Shown here piece by piece: positions 9,762 through 17,048 of a stretch of DNA of 64,000 nt. Numbering within the stretch: position 1 is the stretch's first letter; each line of letters opens with the position of its first letter. The position numbers and the translations under genes are program-made. Source of the DNA: DASRJG01 sp964647625 (GTDB lineage: Bacteria > Acidobacteriota > Polarisedimenticolia > Polarisedimenticolales > DASRJG01); assembly GCA_964647625.1 (NCBI GenBank), contig CAZYHZ010000004.1:1-64000 (forward strand), written 5' to 3'. Below the pieces are notes generated by a model. It did no database searches. It saw only the letters and a list, made by a program, of their open reading frames with translations, and was not told where the DNA came from.

Positions 9762-10019
9762 ATGTCGAAGAGAACGAGAGTCCTGTTGGGAGCTGCCGCG
9801 GTGATCGTCGGCGCAATCGCGGTGTTCGGGATCTACCGGTCCACGCTGGCCGACGGCCCCCCCAAGCACATCGAGCTCAATTGCAACTCGCTGCCGCCCG
9901 GATCGTGCCCGGGAACGCCGCCGGCCTGCGCCCCGTGCCCGAGCTCGGTGACCTACCAGGACCACACGTGTACGTTGGAGGGATGCGGGTCGAACACGTG
10001 CCTCTACTCGTGTAATTGA
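9762..10019 (+). CDS. Small exported eight-cysteine peptide
   Basis: The 85-residue product begins MSKRTRVLLGAAAVIVGAIAVFGIYRS, a signal peptide or N-terminal anchor, followed by a compact region with eight Cys (CNSLPPGSC, CAPCPSS, then C-x4/5-spaced Cys ending LYSCN). AGGAGG lies 8 nt before the ATG. A palindrome copy sits 68 nt upstream and a strong hairpin follows the stop, so it looks like a monocistronic unit. It is immediately upstream of the XRE-TPR regulator. The family is not recognised; the Cys pattern suggests a disulfide-rich secreted peptide. A signalling role is hypothesis only. Confidence 0.72.
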   Translation: MSKRTRVLLGAAAVIVGAIAVFGIYRSTLADGPPKHIELNCNSLPPGSCPGTPPACAPCPSSVTYQDHTCTLEGCGSNTCLYSCN

Positions 10020-10036
10020 TCCGCTGATCCGAAAGG

Positions 10037-10067
10037 GCGCCGCCTCGGTCGTTCTCCGAGGCGGCGC
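10037..10067 (+). terminator. Strong GC hairpin after the 8-Cys peptide gene
   Basis: A perfect 12-bp stem (arms GCGCCGCCTCGG type, 7-nt loop TCGTTCT) begins 18 nt after the stop codon. No T-tract follows, so it may be a weak terminator or an mRNA-stabilising hairpin separating the peptide gene from the regulator gene. Confidence 0.55.
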
Positions 10068-10078
10068 AGCTCGAGCCA

Positions 10079-10096
10079 GGTTGTGAATCTACAACC
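10079..10096. promoter_or_regulatory. 18-bp palindromic operator candidate, copy 2
   Basis: GGTTGTGAATCTACAACC lies 132 nt before the GTG start of the XRE-TPR gene, directly after the upstream hairpin. Its position is compatible with autoregulation of the regulator and of the small exported protein gene overlapping its 3' end. Confidence 0.6.
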
Positions 10097-10228
10097 GATC
10101 GGGGAGCGATTCTTCCGCGACCGTGCCGCAGCACCAGTGTATTTTCTGGCTCGTCACCCGGGCGGATAGGCCGTATATCGGCCGTCAGAGCGAGATTGTT
10201 CGGGGCTCGGGGTGCGGGAGGCGTGGTC

Positions 10229-11509
10229 GTGGCCGAAGCGGCGACCGTGGCGTTCGGGCGGTACCTGCGCGAGCTGCGCACCCGCCGCGGCCTGTCGCTC
10301 CTCCAGGTCTGCGAGCTGTGCGAAGGCTCGATCGAGGGCATCGACAAGGGAACGCTCTCGCGGTTCGAGCGCGGACAGCAAACGCCGTCGGTCTTCAGGC
10401 TCGCCCCTCTCTGCCGGATCTACGAAGTCTCAGCGGACGTGCTGTTCGAGCGCATGGAGCTCGACCGCGAGCTCGACCGGCTCGGCGAGCCCGATACGCA
10501 GGGGCGCTCGTACGACGATCTGTTCGCTGCCGGGGGCGACGCGCTCGTCCACGGACATCGCAAGTGGGATGCGTACGCCTGTTTTCGCGACGCCCTGGCG
10601 GTGGCCCCAGACGATCAGCGCCTGAAGACCCGGCTCAACCTCGTCACCGCCATCCGGTCGCTGGGGAAGAACACGCTGGCTCTTCACGAGCTTCGAGAGC
10701 TCGCATCGGCCCCCGGCCTCGACGCCGCGCATCGCGCGGTCGTTTACGAGCGCATCTCCCAGTGCCACCGCTGCCTCGGCGACATGAAAAAAGCCGAAGA
10801 GTGTGCCGACGAGGCCGCCGCACAGGCCCTTACGATCGGAGACTTCCGCGCACTGGCGTACGCGTACGTGGCTCGCTCGGCGGCTGCGATCGACCAAGAG
10901 CAATGGGCGGTCGCCTCCGCCGTTCTCATGAAGGCCATCTCGGCGTGCGGGAAGCCGCCCGCTCGCGAAAGCGGCTTGCGCGCGAGCCCTGCGTTCGAGG
11001 CCCAAACGCTCCTGATGCTCGCCGAATGCGCGCTGAAGCTGCGCCAGATGACACGCGCACGTCGGATCGTGAACGCGGCGCAGCGCCTCAGTCGCGAGCA
11101 CGACGTTTCGGTGGGGCTCGCCTACGCGGAGCTGATCCTGGGATGGATCGACGAGGCGGATGGACAGCCGGACCGGGCGCTCGCGCGGTGGCGGCGCGCT
11201 TCGGCGCTCGCGCGCAAGATCGACAACGTGAGGCTCGTCTTCACGGCTGAAGTAGAGATTTTTCGCCGAGTTTCCGACGCGGGCGATGCCGCAAGGGTCC
11301 GCGCGTCGAGGCGCCGGCTCCGGCGTCTCGCGCCGTGGATCCCGAAACACGTTCCCGCGTTCCGCGAATTCCAGAGGTTAATCGACCGGGGAGGTCACAG
11401 TGATGAAGATGCGCCCATGGGTCCCGTTGACGTTGCTCGCCGTCGCAATCGCACCGCTGCCCGCCGCGGCAGATACGATCGGGGGGTCATCGAGTCCGAA
11501 AGTCATTGA
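10229..11509 (+). CDS. XRE-family HTH regulator with TPR-like C-terminal domain
   Basis: The N-terminal 65 residues are a Cro/CI-type HTH: FGRYLRELRTRRGLSLLQVC, then GTLSRFERGQQTPSVFRLAPLCRIYEVSADVLF. The remaining 350 residues are alpha-helical TPR-like repeats (about residues 95-385). This HTH-plus-TPR layout recalls peptide-responsive regulators (RRNPP type: Rgg, PlcR, PrgX), but no sequence-level identity to these is claimed. GGGAGG lies 7 nt before the GTG at 10229; upstream GTG (10223) and TTG (10196) starts are less well placed. The last 35 residues overlap the next gene by 107 nt and look like out-of-frame coding, so the conserved protein may end earlier. Palindrome copy 2 upstream suggests autoregulation. 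Confidence 0.85.
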   Translation: MAEAATVAFGRYLRELRTRRGLSLLQVCELCEGSIEGIDKGTLSRFERGQQTPSVFRLAPLCRIYEVSADVLFERMELDRELDRLGEPDTQGRSYDDLFAAGGDALVHGHRKWDAYACFRDALAVAPDDQRLKTRLNLVTAIRSLGKNTLALHELRELASAPGLDAAHRAVVYERISQCHRCLGDMKKAEECADEAAAQALTIGDFRALAYAYVARSAAAIDQEQWAVASAVLMKAISACGKPPARESGLRASPAFEAQTLLMLAECALKLRQMTRARRIVNAAQRLSREHDVSVGLAYAELILGWIDEADGQPDRALARWRRASALARKIDNVRLVFTAEVEIFRRVSDAGDAARVRASRRRLRRLAPWIPKHVPAFREFQRLIDRGGHSDEDAPMGPVDVARRRNRTAARRGRYDRGVIESESH

Positions 11510-11834
11510 GGCCCCGCCGCCGTACAACACGTGCCTGCCGACGACCGTGACGGTGACCTCGGAAACCGTGACATCACAGGGGGCCAACCTCACGATCGTG
11601 AACAACTCTCAGTCCACCTCGCACGACGCTCTGATCATGCAGGTTGTCGTGAACGGCGCGCAGCGGCTGTTCTGGGTTCCGCTCACCCTGCGCCCCGGAC
11701 AGGGCGGGTCGGTCCTCGTTACGTTCTTGCAGCCGGTGGACAGCCCGATCGTCATCGGCTGCGGCAACTATCCCATCGGCATCGTGGAGACGCCGGACCC
11801 GGTTGTGTGCGTCACCGTCACCTCGTCCAATTAG
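11403..11834 (+). CDS. Small exported beta-rich protein
   Basis: The 143-residue product has a signal peptide (MKMRPWVPLTLLAVAIAPLPAAA) and a mature domain rich in Val/Thr (TVTVTSETVTSQGANLTIVN), with Cys at CLP, CGN and CVT. It looks like a single Ig-like beta-sandwich. GGGGAGG lies 8 nt before the ATG. The gene overlaps the end of the XRE-TPR gene by 107 nt, so the two are probably cotranscribed. A hairpin follows. The exported proteins at 11972 and 46637 look similar in size and style, though relatedness is uncertain. The family is not recognised. Confidence 0.75.
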   Translation: MKMRPWVPLTLLAVAIAPLPAAADTIGGSSSPKVIEAPPPYNTCLPTTVTVTSETVTSQGANLTIVNNSQSTSHDALIMQVVVNGAQRLFWVPLTLRPGQGGSVLVTFLQPVDSPIVIGCGNYPIGIVETPDPVVCVTVTSSN

Positions 11835-11844
11835 AGATCCCCAA

Positions 11845-11874
11845 GGAGAGGCGCAGCATCGGCGGCGCCTCTCC
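11845..11874 (+). terminator. Hairpin after the small exported protein gene
   Basis: A perfect 10-bp stem (GGAGAGGCGC paired with GCGCCTCTCC, 10-nt loop) begins 10 nt after the stop codon and is followed by ATTTG. It is a probable terminator for the regulator/exported-protein unit. Confidence 0.55.
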
Positions 11875-11882
11875 ATTTGCGG

Positions 11883-11900
11883 GGTTGTGAATCCCCAACC
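11883..11900. promoter_or_regulatory. 18-bp palindromic operator candidate, copy 3
   Basis: GGTTGTGAATCCCCAACC lies between the hairpin and the next exported-protein gene, 71 nt before its ATG. The spacing is close to the 68 nt seen at copy 1, which supports a shared promoter layout. Confidence 0.6.
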
Positions 11901-11971
11901 GACTGCAAGTGTTTAGTCTCCTCGGCCCTGGCGATGAGCACATACATTCGTACTGAATGGAGGGCCATCCC

Positions 11972-12307
11972 ATGAACAGGAATCGAACGAAGCGCTTACC
12001 CATTCTCGCCGGGCTTTTCGTCCTCGGTCTTTGTGCTGCCGTGGCGTACGCGGCCGGCGGCTGGTCGATCGTGGGCTACGACGTGTCCGGAAACACCGTC
12101 ACCACGGAAGTCCGTAACTCGGCGGGCCGGACGGTGACGGGCACGATCTCCGTCCAGGTCGTCAAGGACGGGCAGACCTATTCCGGCGTTTCGGATTCCG
12201 TCTCCATCTCCTCGGGCGCAACCGTTCACATCCCGATCATCGTGGGGACGATCACCGACGACATCACACCGTTCACCGCTATCGCCTTCGCGATCAACAC
12301 CAACTAG
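11972..12307 (+). CDS. Small exported beta-rich protein
   Basis: The 111-residue product begins MNRNRTKRLPILAGLFVLGLCAAVAYA, a good signal peptide, then a single beta-sandwich-like domain (WSIVGYDVSGNTVTTEVRN, TVTGTISVQVVKDGQ). GGAGGG lies 7 nt before this ATG; an in-frame ATG at 11957 has no comparable site. The third palindrome copy is 71 nt upstream. It converges with the beta-propeller gene. The mature domain resembles the protein at 46637 in layout (domain with alternating polar/Val strands and no catalytic motif). Function is unknown. Confidence 0.75.
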   Translation: MNRNRTKRLPILAGLFVLGLCAAVAYAAGGWSIVGYDVSGNTVTTEVRNSAGRTVTGTISVQVVKDGQTYSGVSDSVSISSGATVHIPIIVGTITDDITPFTAIAFAINTN

Positions 12308-12325
12308 GCAGCGGTGTGGATCGCT

Positions 12326-13450
12326 TCAGCTCCCGTGCGGCTTGACGACGAGGATCTTCCCCTCTCGACCGTCGGCGACGAACGCCGTGCCGTCATCGCT
12401 CACCACCGCGTTCCGCGCACCGGTCGCGGTCGCCGCCGTGGCGGTGCTCTGAAGAACGCCCTTCTCGTCGACGTGCGCGACCGTGAGCTTCGCCGCCCGG
12501 CCGGCCGCCACGTAGAGAGCGCGCCGCGCCGGTAGGTAGTCGAGATTGTCGACGCCTTCGCCGGTGTCGAGCTTCGACAGGATCGCGCCATCTTTTCCGG
12601 CGTCCAGCACCTCCACGTGCTCGGGGCAGGCGACCATCAGCAGCTGGCCCTTGGGCTCGATGGCGAGACCCTTCGGACCGTCCTCACCGCAGGCGGGCAT
12701 CCACGTCGCCGTCACCTTCCGGCTGGAAACATCGATCCGCAGCGTCCGGTCTTTGTCTTCGAGGTTCGTGTAGAACAGCCCGCGGCTGTCGTCGACCGCG
12801 TACCCCTCCGGCTCGCCTTCCAGCTTGAACGAGCCGGCGACTTTCGGCGTAGCGGGCTTCGAGACGTCGAGCACCACGATGGCTTGGTCACGGGGTGTCG
12901 TGACCCAGACTTCTTTCTTGCTGGCCACGTACGCCAGGCCGTCGGGAGATCCTGTCAGCGTCACGCAGTCGCGACGCTCGAGCGTCTTGGCGTCCACGGC
13001 GCAGATACTCGAATCGGCCCGGTTACCGACGTAGACGATGCCGTCGCCGACCGTCGCCGAGCTGAGCCCGACCATCCGCTTCTGTCCGCGCCGCTCGACT
13101 TCCTTCGTCGCGAACTTCTCGACGGTCTTGATCTCTTGCGTCTTCGTGTCGATCACGACGGCGTTGCCGGTGCCGCCGGCCGGCACCCATACGCGATGGC
13201 GCGCACGGTCGACGGCCAGATAATCGAGCGCGACGCCGTCCGCCGGCGCGCCGGGCAGCGCGAGGATGGCGAGGTCGGCGCTGGCGACGGCGGGAGTGGG
13301 GGCCGGCATCGCAGCCGGGGCCGGCTTGGCGGAATCCGCCGGGGCCGGCGGAGCCATGGCGGGCTTCGTGGGCTCCGCCGCGAAGATACCGGGCGTGGCA
13401 GCCATGAGTCCGAGGCCGAATACCAACGGAAGACGTATCGATCGCGCCAT
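12326..13450 (-). CDS. Exported YVTN/NHL-type beta-propeller protein
   Basis: The 374-residue product has a signal peptide, an Ala/Pro-rich linker (about residues 25-55) and a six- or seven-bladed propeller with repeats such as DYLAVDRARHRVWVPAGG, GIVYVGNRADSSICAVD and DGTAFVADGREGKILVV. Proteins of this kind are usually periplasmic or surface-bound; substrate unknown. It starts 3 nt after the stop of the PepSY gene, with its GAGGAG site inside that gene's last codons, so translation is coupled. A two-gene operon with the PepSY-like protein is clear. Confidence 0.85.
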   Translation of the reverse strand: MARSIRLPLVFGLGLMAATPGIFAAEPTKPAMAPPAPADSAKPAPAAMPAPTPAVASADLAILALPGAPADGVALDYLAVDRARHRVWVPAGGTGNAVVIDTKTQEIKTVEKFATKEVERRGQKRMVGLSSATVGDGIVYVGNRADSSICAVDAKTLERRDCVTLTGSPDGLAYVASKKEVWVTTPRDQAIVVLDVSKPATPKVAGSFKLEGEPEGYAVDDSRGLFYTNLEDKDRTLRIDVSSRKVTATWMPACGEDGPKGLAIEPKGQLLMVACPEHVEVLDAGKDGAILSKLDTGEGVDNLDYLPARRALYVAAGRAAKLTVAHVDEKGVLQSTATAATATGARNAVVSDDGTAFVADGREGKILVVKPHGS

Positions 13451-13453
13451 TTC

Positions 13454-13900
13454 TCACTCCTCTTCGATAAAGGTGCCGTCGGACGCAAACGTTGCTTCCT
13501 TCTTCTTGGTGCCGGCCGCGAACGCGAGCTCGTACGTCACCTTCCCGTCGGAGGCGGTCTGCATCTCGGCCCGGGTCGGCTTCTCGGCGCCATACTTCGC
13601 GGCGAACGCTTTCATGATCGCAGGCGGGACGTCGCTCACGGACACGTACTCCTCCGTGAGCAGGATCGCTCCGTCCGGACTGACGTCGAGTGAAACGTCC
13701 TTCCCGGTCGCCGCCTTGAGCTTGACTTCGAACTGCGTCTTGCCGTTTTCCCGCTCTTGCTTGCACGACGCGATGCTCGCACCCGGGTGAGCCTTTTGAG
13801 CTGCCGCAGCGACGGCCGGCGGACACTCGGCGGCCGCGATCGGAATGACGGCTGCGATCGCGAGAGATCCCGCGACCGCGATTAGATTCAATCTCGTCAT
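13454..13900 (-). CDS. Exported PepSY-like protein
   Basis: The 148-residue product has a signal peptide (MTRLNLIAVAGSLAIAAVIPIAAA) and a PepSY-like/BLF2-like alpha-beta domain in two halves: GKTQFEVKLKAATGKDVSLDVSPDGAIL and GKVTYELAFAAGTKKKEATFASDG. PepSY-like periplasmic proteins are thought to bind or inhibit other proteins. GGGAG lies 5 nt before the ATG. It is the first gene of the operon with the downstream beta-propeller and is divergent from the CDF-like transporter gene. Confidence 0.8.
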   Translation of the reverse strand: MTRLNLIAVAGSLAIAAVIPIAAAECPPAVAAAAQKAHPGASIASCKQERENGKTQFEVKLKAATGKDVSLDVSPDGAILLTEEYVSVSDVPPAIMKAFAAKYGAEKPTRAEMQTASDGKVTYELAFAAGTKKKEATFASDGTFIEEE

Positions 13901-14023
13901 GACGACTCCCTGGATTGGCGCGGGCATCGATGGTTCGATCGTCGGCGTGGGAAGGTGCAGGATACGCCCAATTGATGCAGCATGCGCGTCGGTCAACCCC
14001 CGAGGCGCGGAGGCTCCCAGAAA

Positions 14024-14668
14024 TTGACCACGGCGAAGCTCCCACCTGCTCCAAGAACGATGCTCCTCGGCGGCGCACTTCGGCTCGAATATCTGACGGT
14101 TGCGTGGAGCGTTCTCGAGGCCGTGGTCGGAATCGCTGCCGCGACGGCGTCTGGCAGCGTCGCGCTCATGGGATTCGGCTTGGACAGCCTGATCGAGGGG
14201 GCGTCGGGCGGGGTGCTGATCTGGCGTTTGTCGGCGGAGCGGCGGGCCGGCGACGCGGAGGCGGTCGAGCGTCTCGATCGAACCGCCCATCGGCTCGTCG
14301 GCGGGTCGCTGTTTCTCCTCGCGGCCTACGTTGCCGGCGACGCCGCCTGGACGCTGTGGCGGCGGGAGCGACCGCACCCGAGCCTCCTCGGGATCGGGTT
14401 GACCTCGATCGCGCTCGTTGTGATGTGGTGGCTGGCTCGCGCGAAGCGGCGGGCCGCCGCGGCGCTCGGCAGTCGCGCGCTCGACGCGGACGCGTTTCAG
14501 GCGACCGCGTGTTTTTGGCTATCGCTCATCGCGCTGTCGAGCATCGCACTGAACGCGCTGTTCGGCTGGTGGTGGGCGGATCCCGTCGGCGCGCTCGCGA
14601 TGACCGTGTTCATCCTGACGGAAGCGCGCGAGGCCTGGCGTGGCGAGGATCACAGCGAAGACTGCTGA
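14024..14668 (+). CDS. CDF-like cation transporter membrane protein
   Basis: About 214 residues with five or six membrane segments. It shows the CDF-type TM2 motif (FGLDSLIEGASGGVLIWRL) and a late segment WWWADPVGALAMTVFILTEAREAW typical of a CDF subgroup. The cytoplasmic C-terminal metal-binding domain of classical CDF proteins is absent, and the classical HxxxD in TM5 appears as DADAFQA, so metal specificity is unclear. Start is uncertain: TTG 14024 has GGAGG upstream, while ATG 14060 and ATG 13982 are in frame. The protein probably exports divalent cations, but could be a non-transporting relative. Confidence 0.75.
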   Translation: MTTAKLPPAPRTMLLGGALRLEYLTVAWSVLEAVVGIAAATASGSVALMGFGLDSLIEGASGGVLIWRLSAERRAGDAEAVERLDRTAHRLVGGSLFLLAAYVAGDAAWTLWRRERPHPSLLGIGLTSIALVVMWWLARAKRRAAAALGSRALDADAFQATACFWLSLIALSSIALNALFGWWWADPVGALAMTVFILTEAREAWRGEDHSEDC

Positions 14669-14687
14669 CGGTCGCCGCGGCGCCTGC

Positions 14688-15053
14688 TCAACACATCGAC
14701 TTCCATCGCCAGAAGACCACCACGACGCACTGAACGATCACGACGATCACCGTGATGATACCAACGTTGAGTCCCATGAACGAATGTCGAGAGCCGTATC
14801 GACGCGCAAGGATCCAGTTGGGAACGATTCCGAACGCGAGTCCTACGACCCCCAACGGGACGGAAATCATCATCCAGAGCCCCGCAGCGAGCATGACGTC
14901 CGTAAGGAGCGCGAACAGCCAGAGTAGAGTCGCGAGTCCGACGCCCAGAGCGATGAACTGTGGAACCGCGGCAAATGCACGGACGGACGTCTTGTTGTCC
15001 GCCGGACGGAAGCCGTCCAGTGTCGGAAGCTCGGGTCCCGGAACAATCCGCAA
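14688..15053 (-). CDS. Small membrane protein
   Basis: About 121 residues with three hydrophobic segments (AAVPQFIALGVGLATLLWLF, LAAGLWMMISVPLGVVGLAF, VGIITVIVVIVQCVVVVFW). The TTG at 15053 has GGGGTGG upstream, but the frame stays open and protein-like for another 35 or so residues (EIRCIESDRDLDFSNQGWRL), so the true start may be further up with an uncommon codon, overlapping nothing until the 5-alpha-reductase-like gene end. The family is not recognised. It is convergent with the CDF-like gene. Confidence 0.5.
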   Translation of the reverse strand: MRIVPGPELPTLDGFRPADNKTSVRAFAAVPQFIALGVGLATLLWLFALLTDVMLAAGLWMMISVPLGVVGLAFGIVPNWILARRYGSRHSFMGLNVGIITVIVVIVQCVVVVFWRWKSMC

Positions 15054-15151
15054 TCGCCACCCCTGGTTGCTGAAATCTAGGTCGCGATCGGACTCGATGC
15101 ACCTGATCTCTTTTTTCGCACTCGGCTCGGCGCGGCCGGTTGCGGCGACGC

Positions 15152-15940
15152 TCAGAACAGCATCGGGACGATCGCTTTACGGGCGGGCGGATAGTCGGCG
15201 AACTTCTCCCGGTACCAGCGGTGGTGCTGGCGGGCGCGCGGGATGAGATTCGCCGCAGACCCGAGCGCGAAGGCGAGGCCCGCCGGCGAGAACGTGCAGA
15301 GCGCCCACCCCGTCCATTCGACGAGCTCACCGAAGTAGTTCGGGCACGAAACGAAACGGAACATGCCGCCATACGGGACTTTGTAGTCGTCTCGCTCCGT
15401 GGCTCCGGGATTGCGAAGCTTGAAGAGGATCCCATCCGATTGCTGATTGACGCCGAAGCCGAATGCGAACAGCGCTACGCCCAGGACGAAGCGGGGATCG
15501 ACGAGCCAGGCGGCCGGCCGTTCCGGCCCGATCGTGTAGATCCACCGCGCGTTGAGATATCCGTTCGCGAGATTGAACACGATCGACATGAGAGCGATGG
15601 CGAGCGGCATCTCCCGGCTCCCGCCCCGGCGGCGGAATGGAAAGACGAACGCCCTGTAGACGTAATGCACTTGCCAAAGGACGAGGAAGACGAGGCCGGT
15701 CGCGGAGAAGCGGCGCGCGGGCTCCGCCACGAGCCAGCAGACGAGGAACGTCAGCGGCGAGGGCGCCTCCATCACGACCCACCCGAGCGTCGCGTTGATC
15801 GTCGGCCCCCATCCGGAGCGAACGTGCCGGCCGTAGGGCGCGCTCACGAATTGCAGCGACACGAACGCGAGGACCGCAAAGATCGCGAACCCCCAGAAGA
15901 TCAGCCAGTACAGGCTGGTCTCGTCATTCACCCGAAACAT
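15152..15940 (-). CDS. DUF1295/steroid 5-alpha-reductase-like membrane enzyme
   Basis: 262 residues with about six membrane segments and the C-terminal signature of the 3-oxo-5-alpha-steroid 4-dehydrogenase/ICMT superfamily: GMFRFVSCPNYFGELVEWTG, then HHRWYREKFADYPPARKAIVP. These enzymes reduce enone double bonds with NADPH or methylate prenyl groups; the bacterial substrates are mostly unknown. The ATG at 15940 lies 17 nt inside the end of the 3-beta-HSD-like gene, so the two are translationally coupled. The start has AGGAG about 11 nt upstream. An upstream in-frame extension lacks similarity and is not used. Confidence 0.85.
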   Translation of the reverse strand: MFRVNDETSLYWLIFWGFAIFAVLAFVSLQFVSAPYGRHVRSGWGPTINATLGWVVMEAPSPLTFLVCWLVAEPARRFSATGLVFLVLWQVHYVYRAFVFPFRRRGGSREMPLAIALMSIVFNLANGYLNARWIYTIGPERPAAWLVDPRFVLGVALFAFGFGVNQQSDGILFKLRNPGATERDDYKVPYGGMFRFVSCPNYFGELVEWTGWALCTFSPAGLAFALGSAANLIPRARQHHRWYREKFADYPPARKAIVPMLF

Positions 15941-17003
15941 CGCCGGCGTAGCTCCTCTCTCGGATGGGTGGATCGATGAAGGCGCCCGCGGGGAGGCTCT
16001 TTCCGCGCGTGGACCCGCGCTCGAGCAGGCCCGCCTCCGCATAGAACGCGAACGTGTCGGCGATCGTCCGCTCGAGAGGACGGGGCGCAAAGGCCAGCTC
16101 GCGTCGGGCCTTCGCGTTGCTGCAGTTCCGGTGCTCCGACAGGGCGCGCAGCGCCGCGGCCGAATAGAGCGGATGCGAGCGCGTGAGCGCGGCGAACGCC
16201 GCGACGCACGGCAGGCCGAGTCTCGCGAGCCAGATGGGAGCGACCAGGCGCGGGCCCTTCCGTCCGGTCGCGGCCTCCATCATCGCTGCGACCGTCGTCA
16301 TCGATGCCCATTGGCCGGCGAGCAGATATCGCTCGCCCGTGCATCCCCTGCGCTCGGCCGCGAGGGCGCCCTTCGCGACGTCGCGCGCGTCCACCCAGTT
16401 GAAGCCGCCCGCGATGCCGACCGGAATCTTGCCGAGATACATGTCGATCAGCGCGCGGCCTGCAAGGTGGGGATGGTAGTCGTGCGGGCCGATCGCGCCT
16501 GTCGGATTCACGATGACCGCATCCAGCCCGCGCTCGACGCCGACGCGGACCTCCGCCTCGGCCTCGACTTTCGAGCGGTCGTACGATGTCGCGCTGCGGC
16601 CGACGTTCGGGCCGCAGCTCTCGTCGATCACGCCGCCCGATCCGTCGTCGGCGAGCGCGTGGACCGAGCTGACGTGGACCAGCCGCGCGACGCCGTTCGC
16701 GAGGCAGGCATCCACGACGTTCCTTGTCCCCAGCCTGTTCGTTCGAACCACGCCCGGGTCGTGAGCCGGAACGATCGAAACGACCGCCGCGCAGTGATAA
16801 ACCACCTCAATGCCTTCGAACGCTGCGTCGAGGGATTGCCGGTCGAGGATGTCGCCGTGCCGCCTCTCGACGTTCAATCCGCCGAGCGATCCGGACTCGG
16901 AATGCTCGAGTGCCCGGACCGTACGGCCCCGCGCGAGCAGAGCCCGGACGATGTTGTTCCCGAGGTGCCCGGCGGCGCCGGTGACGAGCACGGTGTCATT
17001 CAT
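15924..17003 (-). CDS. NAD(P)-dependent 3-beta-HSD/epimerase-like oxidoreductase
   Basis: 359 residues of the extended SDR superfamily. The N-terminal Rossmann motif is VTGAAGHLGNNIVRALLARG; the catalytic Tyr-Lys pair is in SYDRSKVEAEAEV (about residues 143-155), with the Ser in LVHVSSVHAL. It is closest in style to 3-beta-hydroxysteroid dehydrogenase/isomerase or dihydroflavonol-4-reductase families. It is the first gene of a pair with the 5-alpha-reductase-like enzyme and is divergent from the M13 peptidase with only 45 nt between starts. A ketosteroid or isoprenoid substrate is inferred from this pairing, not shown. Confidence 0.85.
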   Translation of the reverse strand: MNDTVLVTGAAGHLGNNIVRALLARGRTVRALEHSESGSLGGLNVERRHGDILDRQSLDAAFEGIEVVYHCAAVVSIVPAHDPGVVRTNRLGTRNVVDACLANGVARLVHVSSVHALADDGSGGVIDESCGPNVGRSATSYDRSKVEAEAEVRVGVERGLDAVIVNPTGAIGPHDYHPHLAGRALIDMYLGKIPVGIAGGFNWVDARDVAKGALAAERRGCTGERYLLAGQWASMTTVAAMMEAATGRKGPRLVAPIWLARLGLPCVAAFAALTRSHPLYSAAALRALSEHRNCSNAKARRELAFAPRPLERTIADTFAFYAEAGLLERGSTRGKSLPAGAFIDPPIRERSYAGDVSGE

Positions 17004-17048
17004 GGCCGATCCCGGCCTACACTACTCCGGTTTTTCGGGGAGGCCGCA

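Noticed and set aside
8772..9965. 397-codon minus-strand frame overlapping the VWFA-related gene
   Set aside because: Its product is Arg-rich without motifs and is a frame shadow; the VWFA motifs lie in another frame.
10196..10228. TTG/GTG start of the XRE-TPR gene upstream of 10229
   Set aside because: GGGAGG is 7 nt before 10229 but overlaps or follows the other starts; the extra residues are not HTH-like.
16131..17048. N-terminal extension of the M13 peptidase frame by 306 codons
   Set aside because: It is antisense to the 3-beta-HSD-like gene; the lipoprotein signal and GGGGAGG site place the start at 17049.
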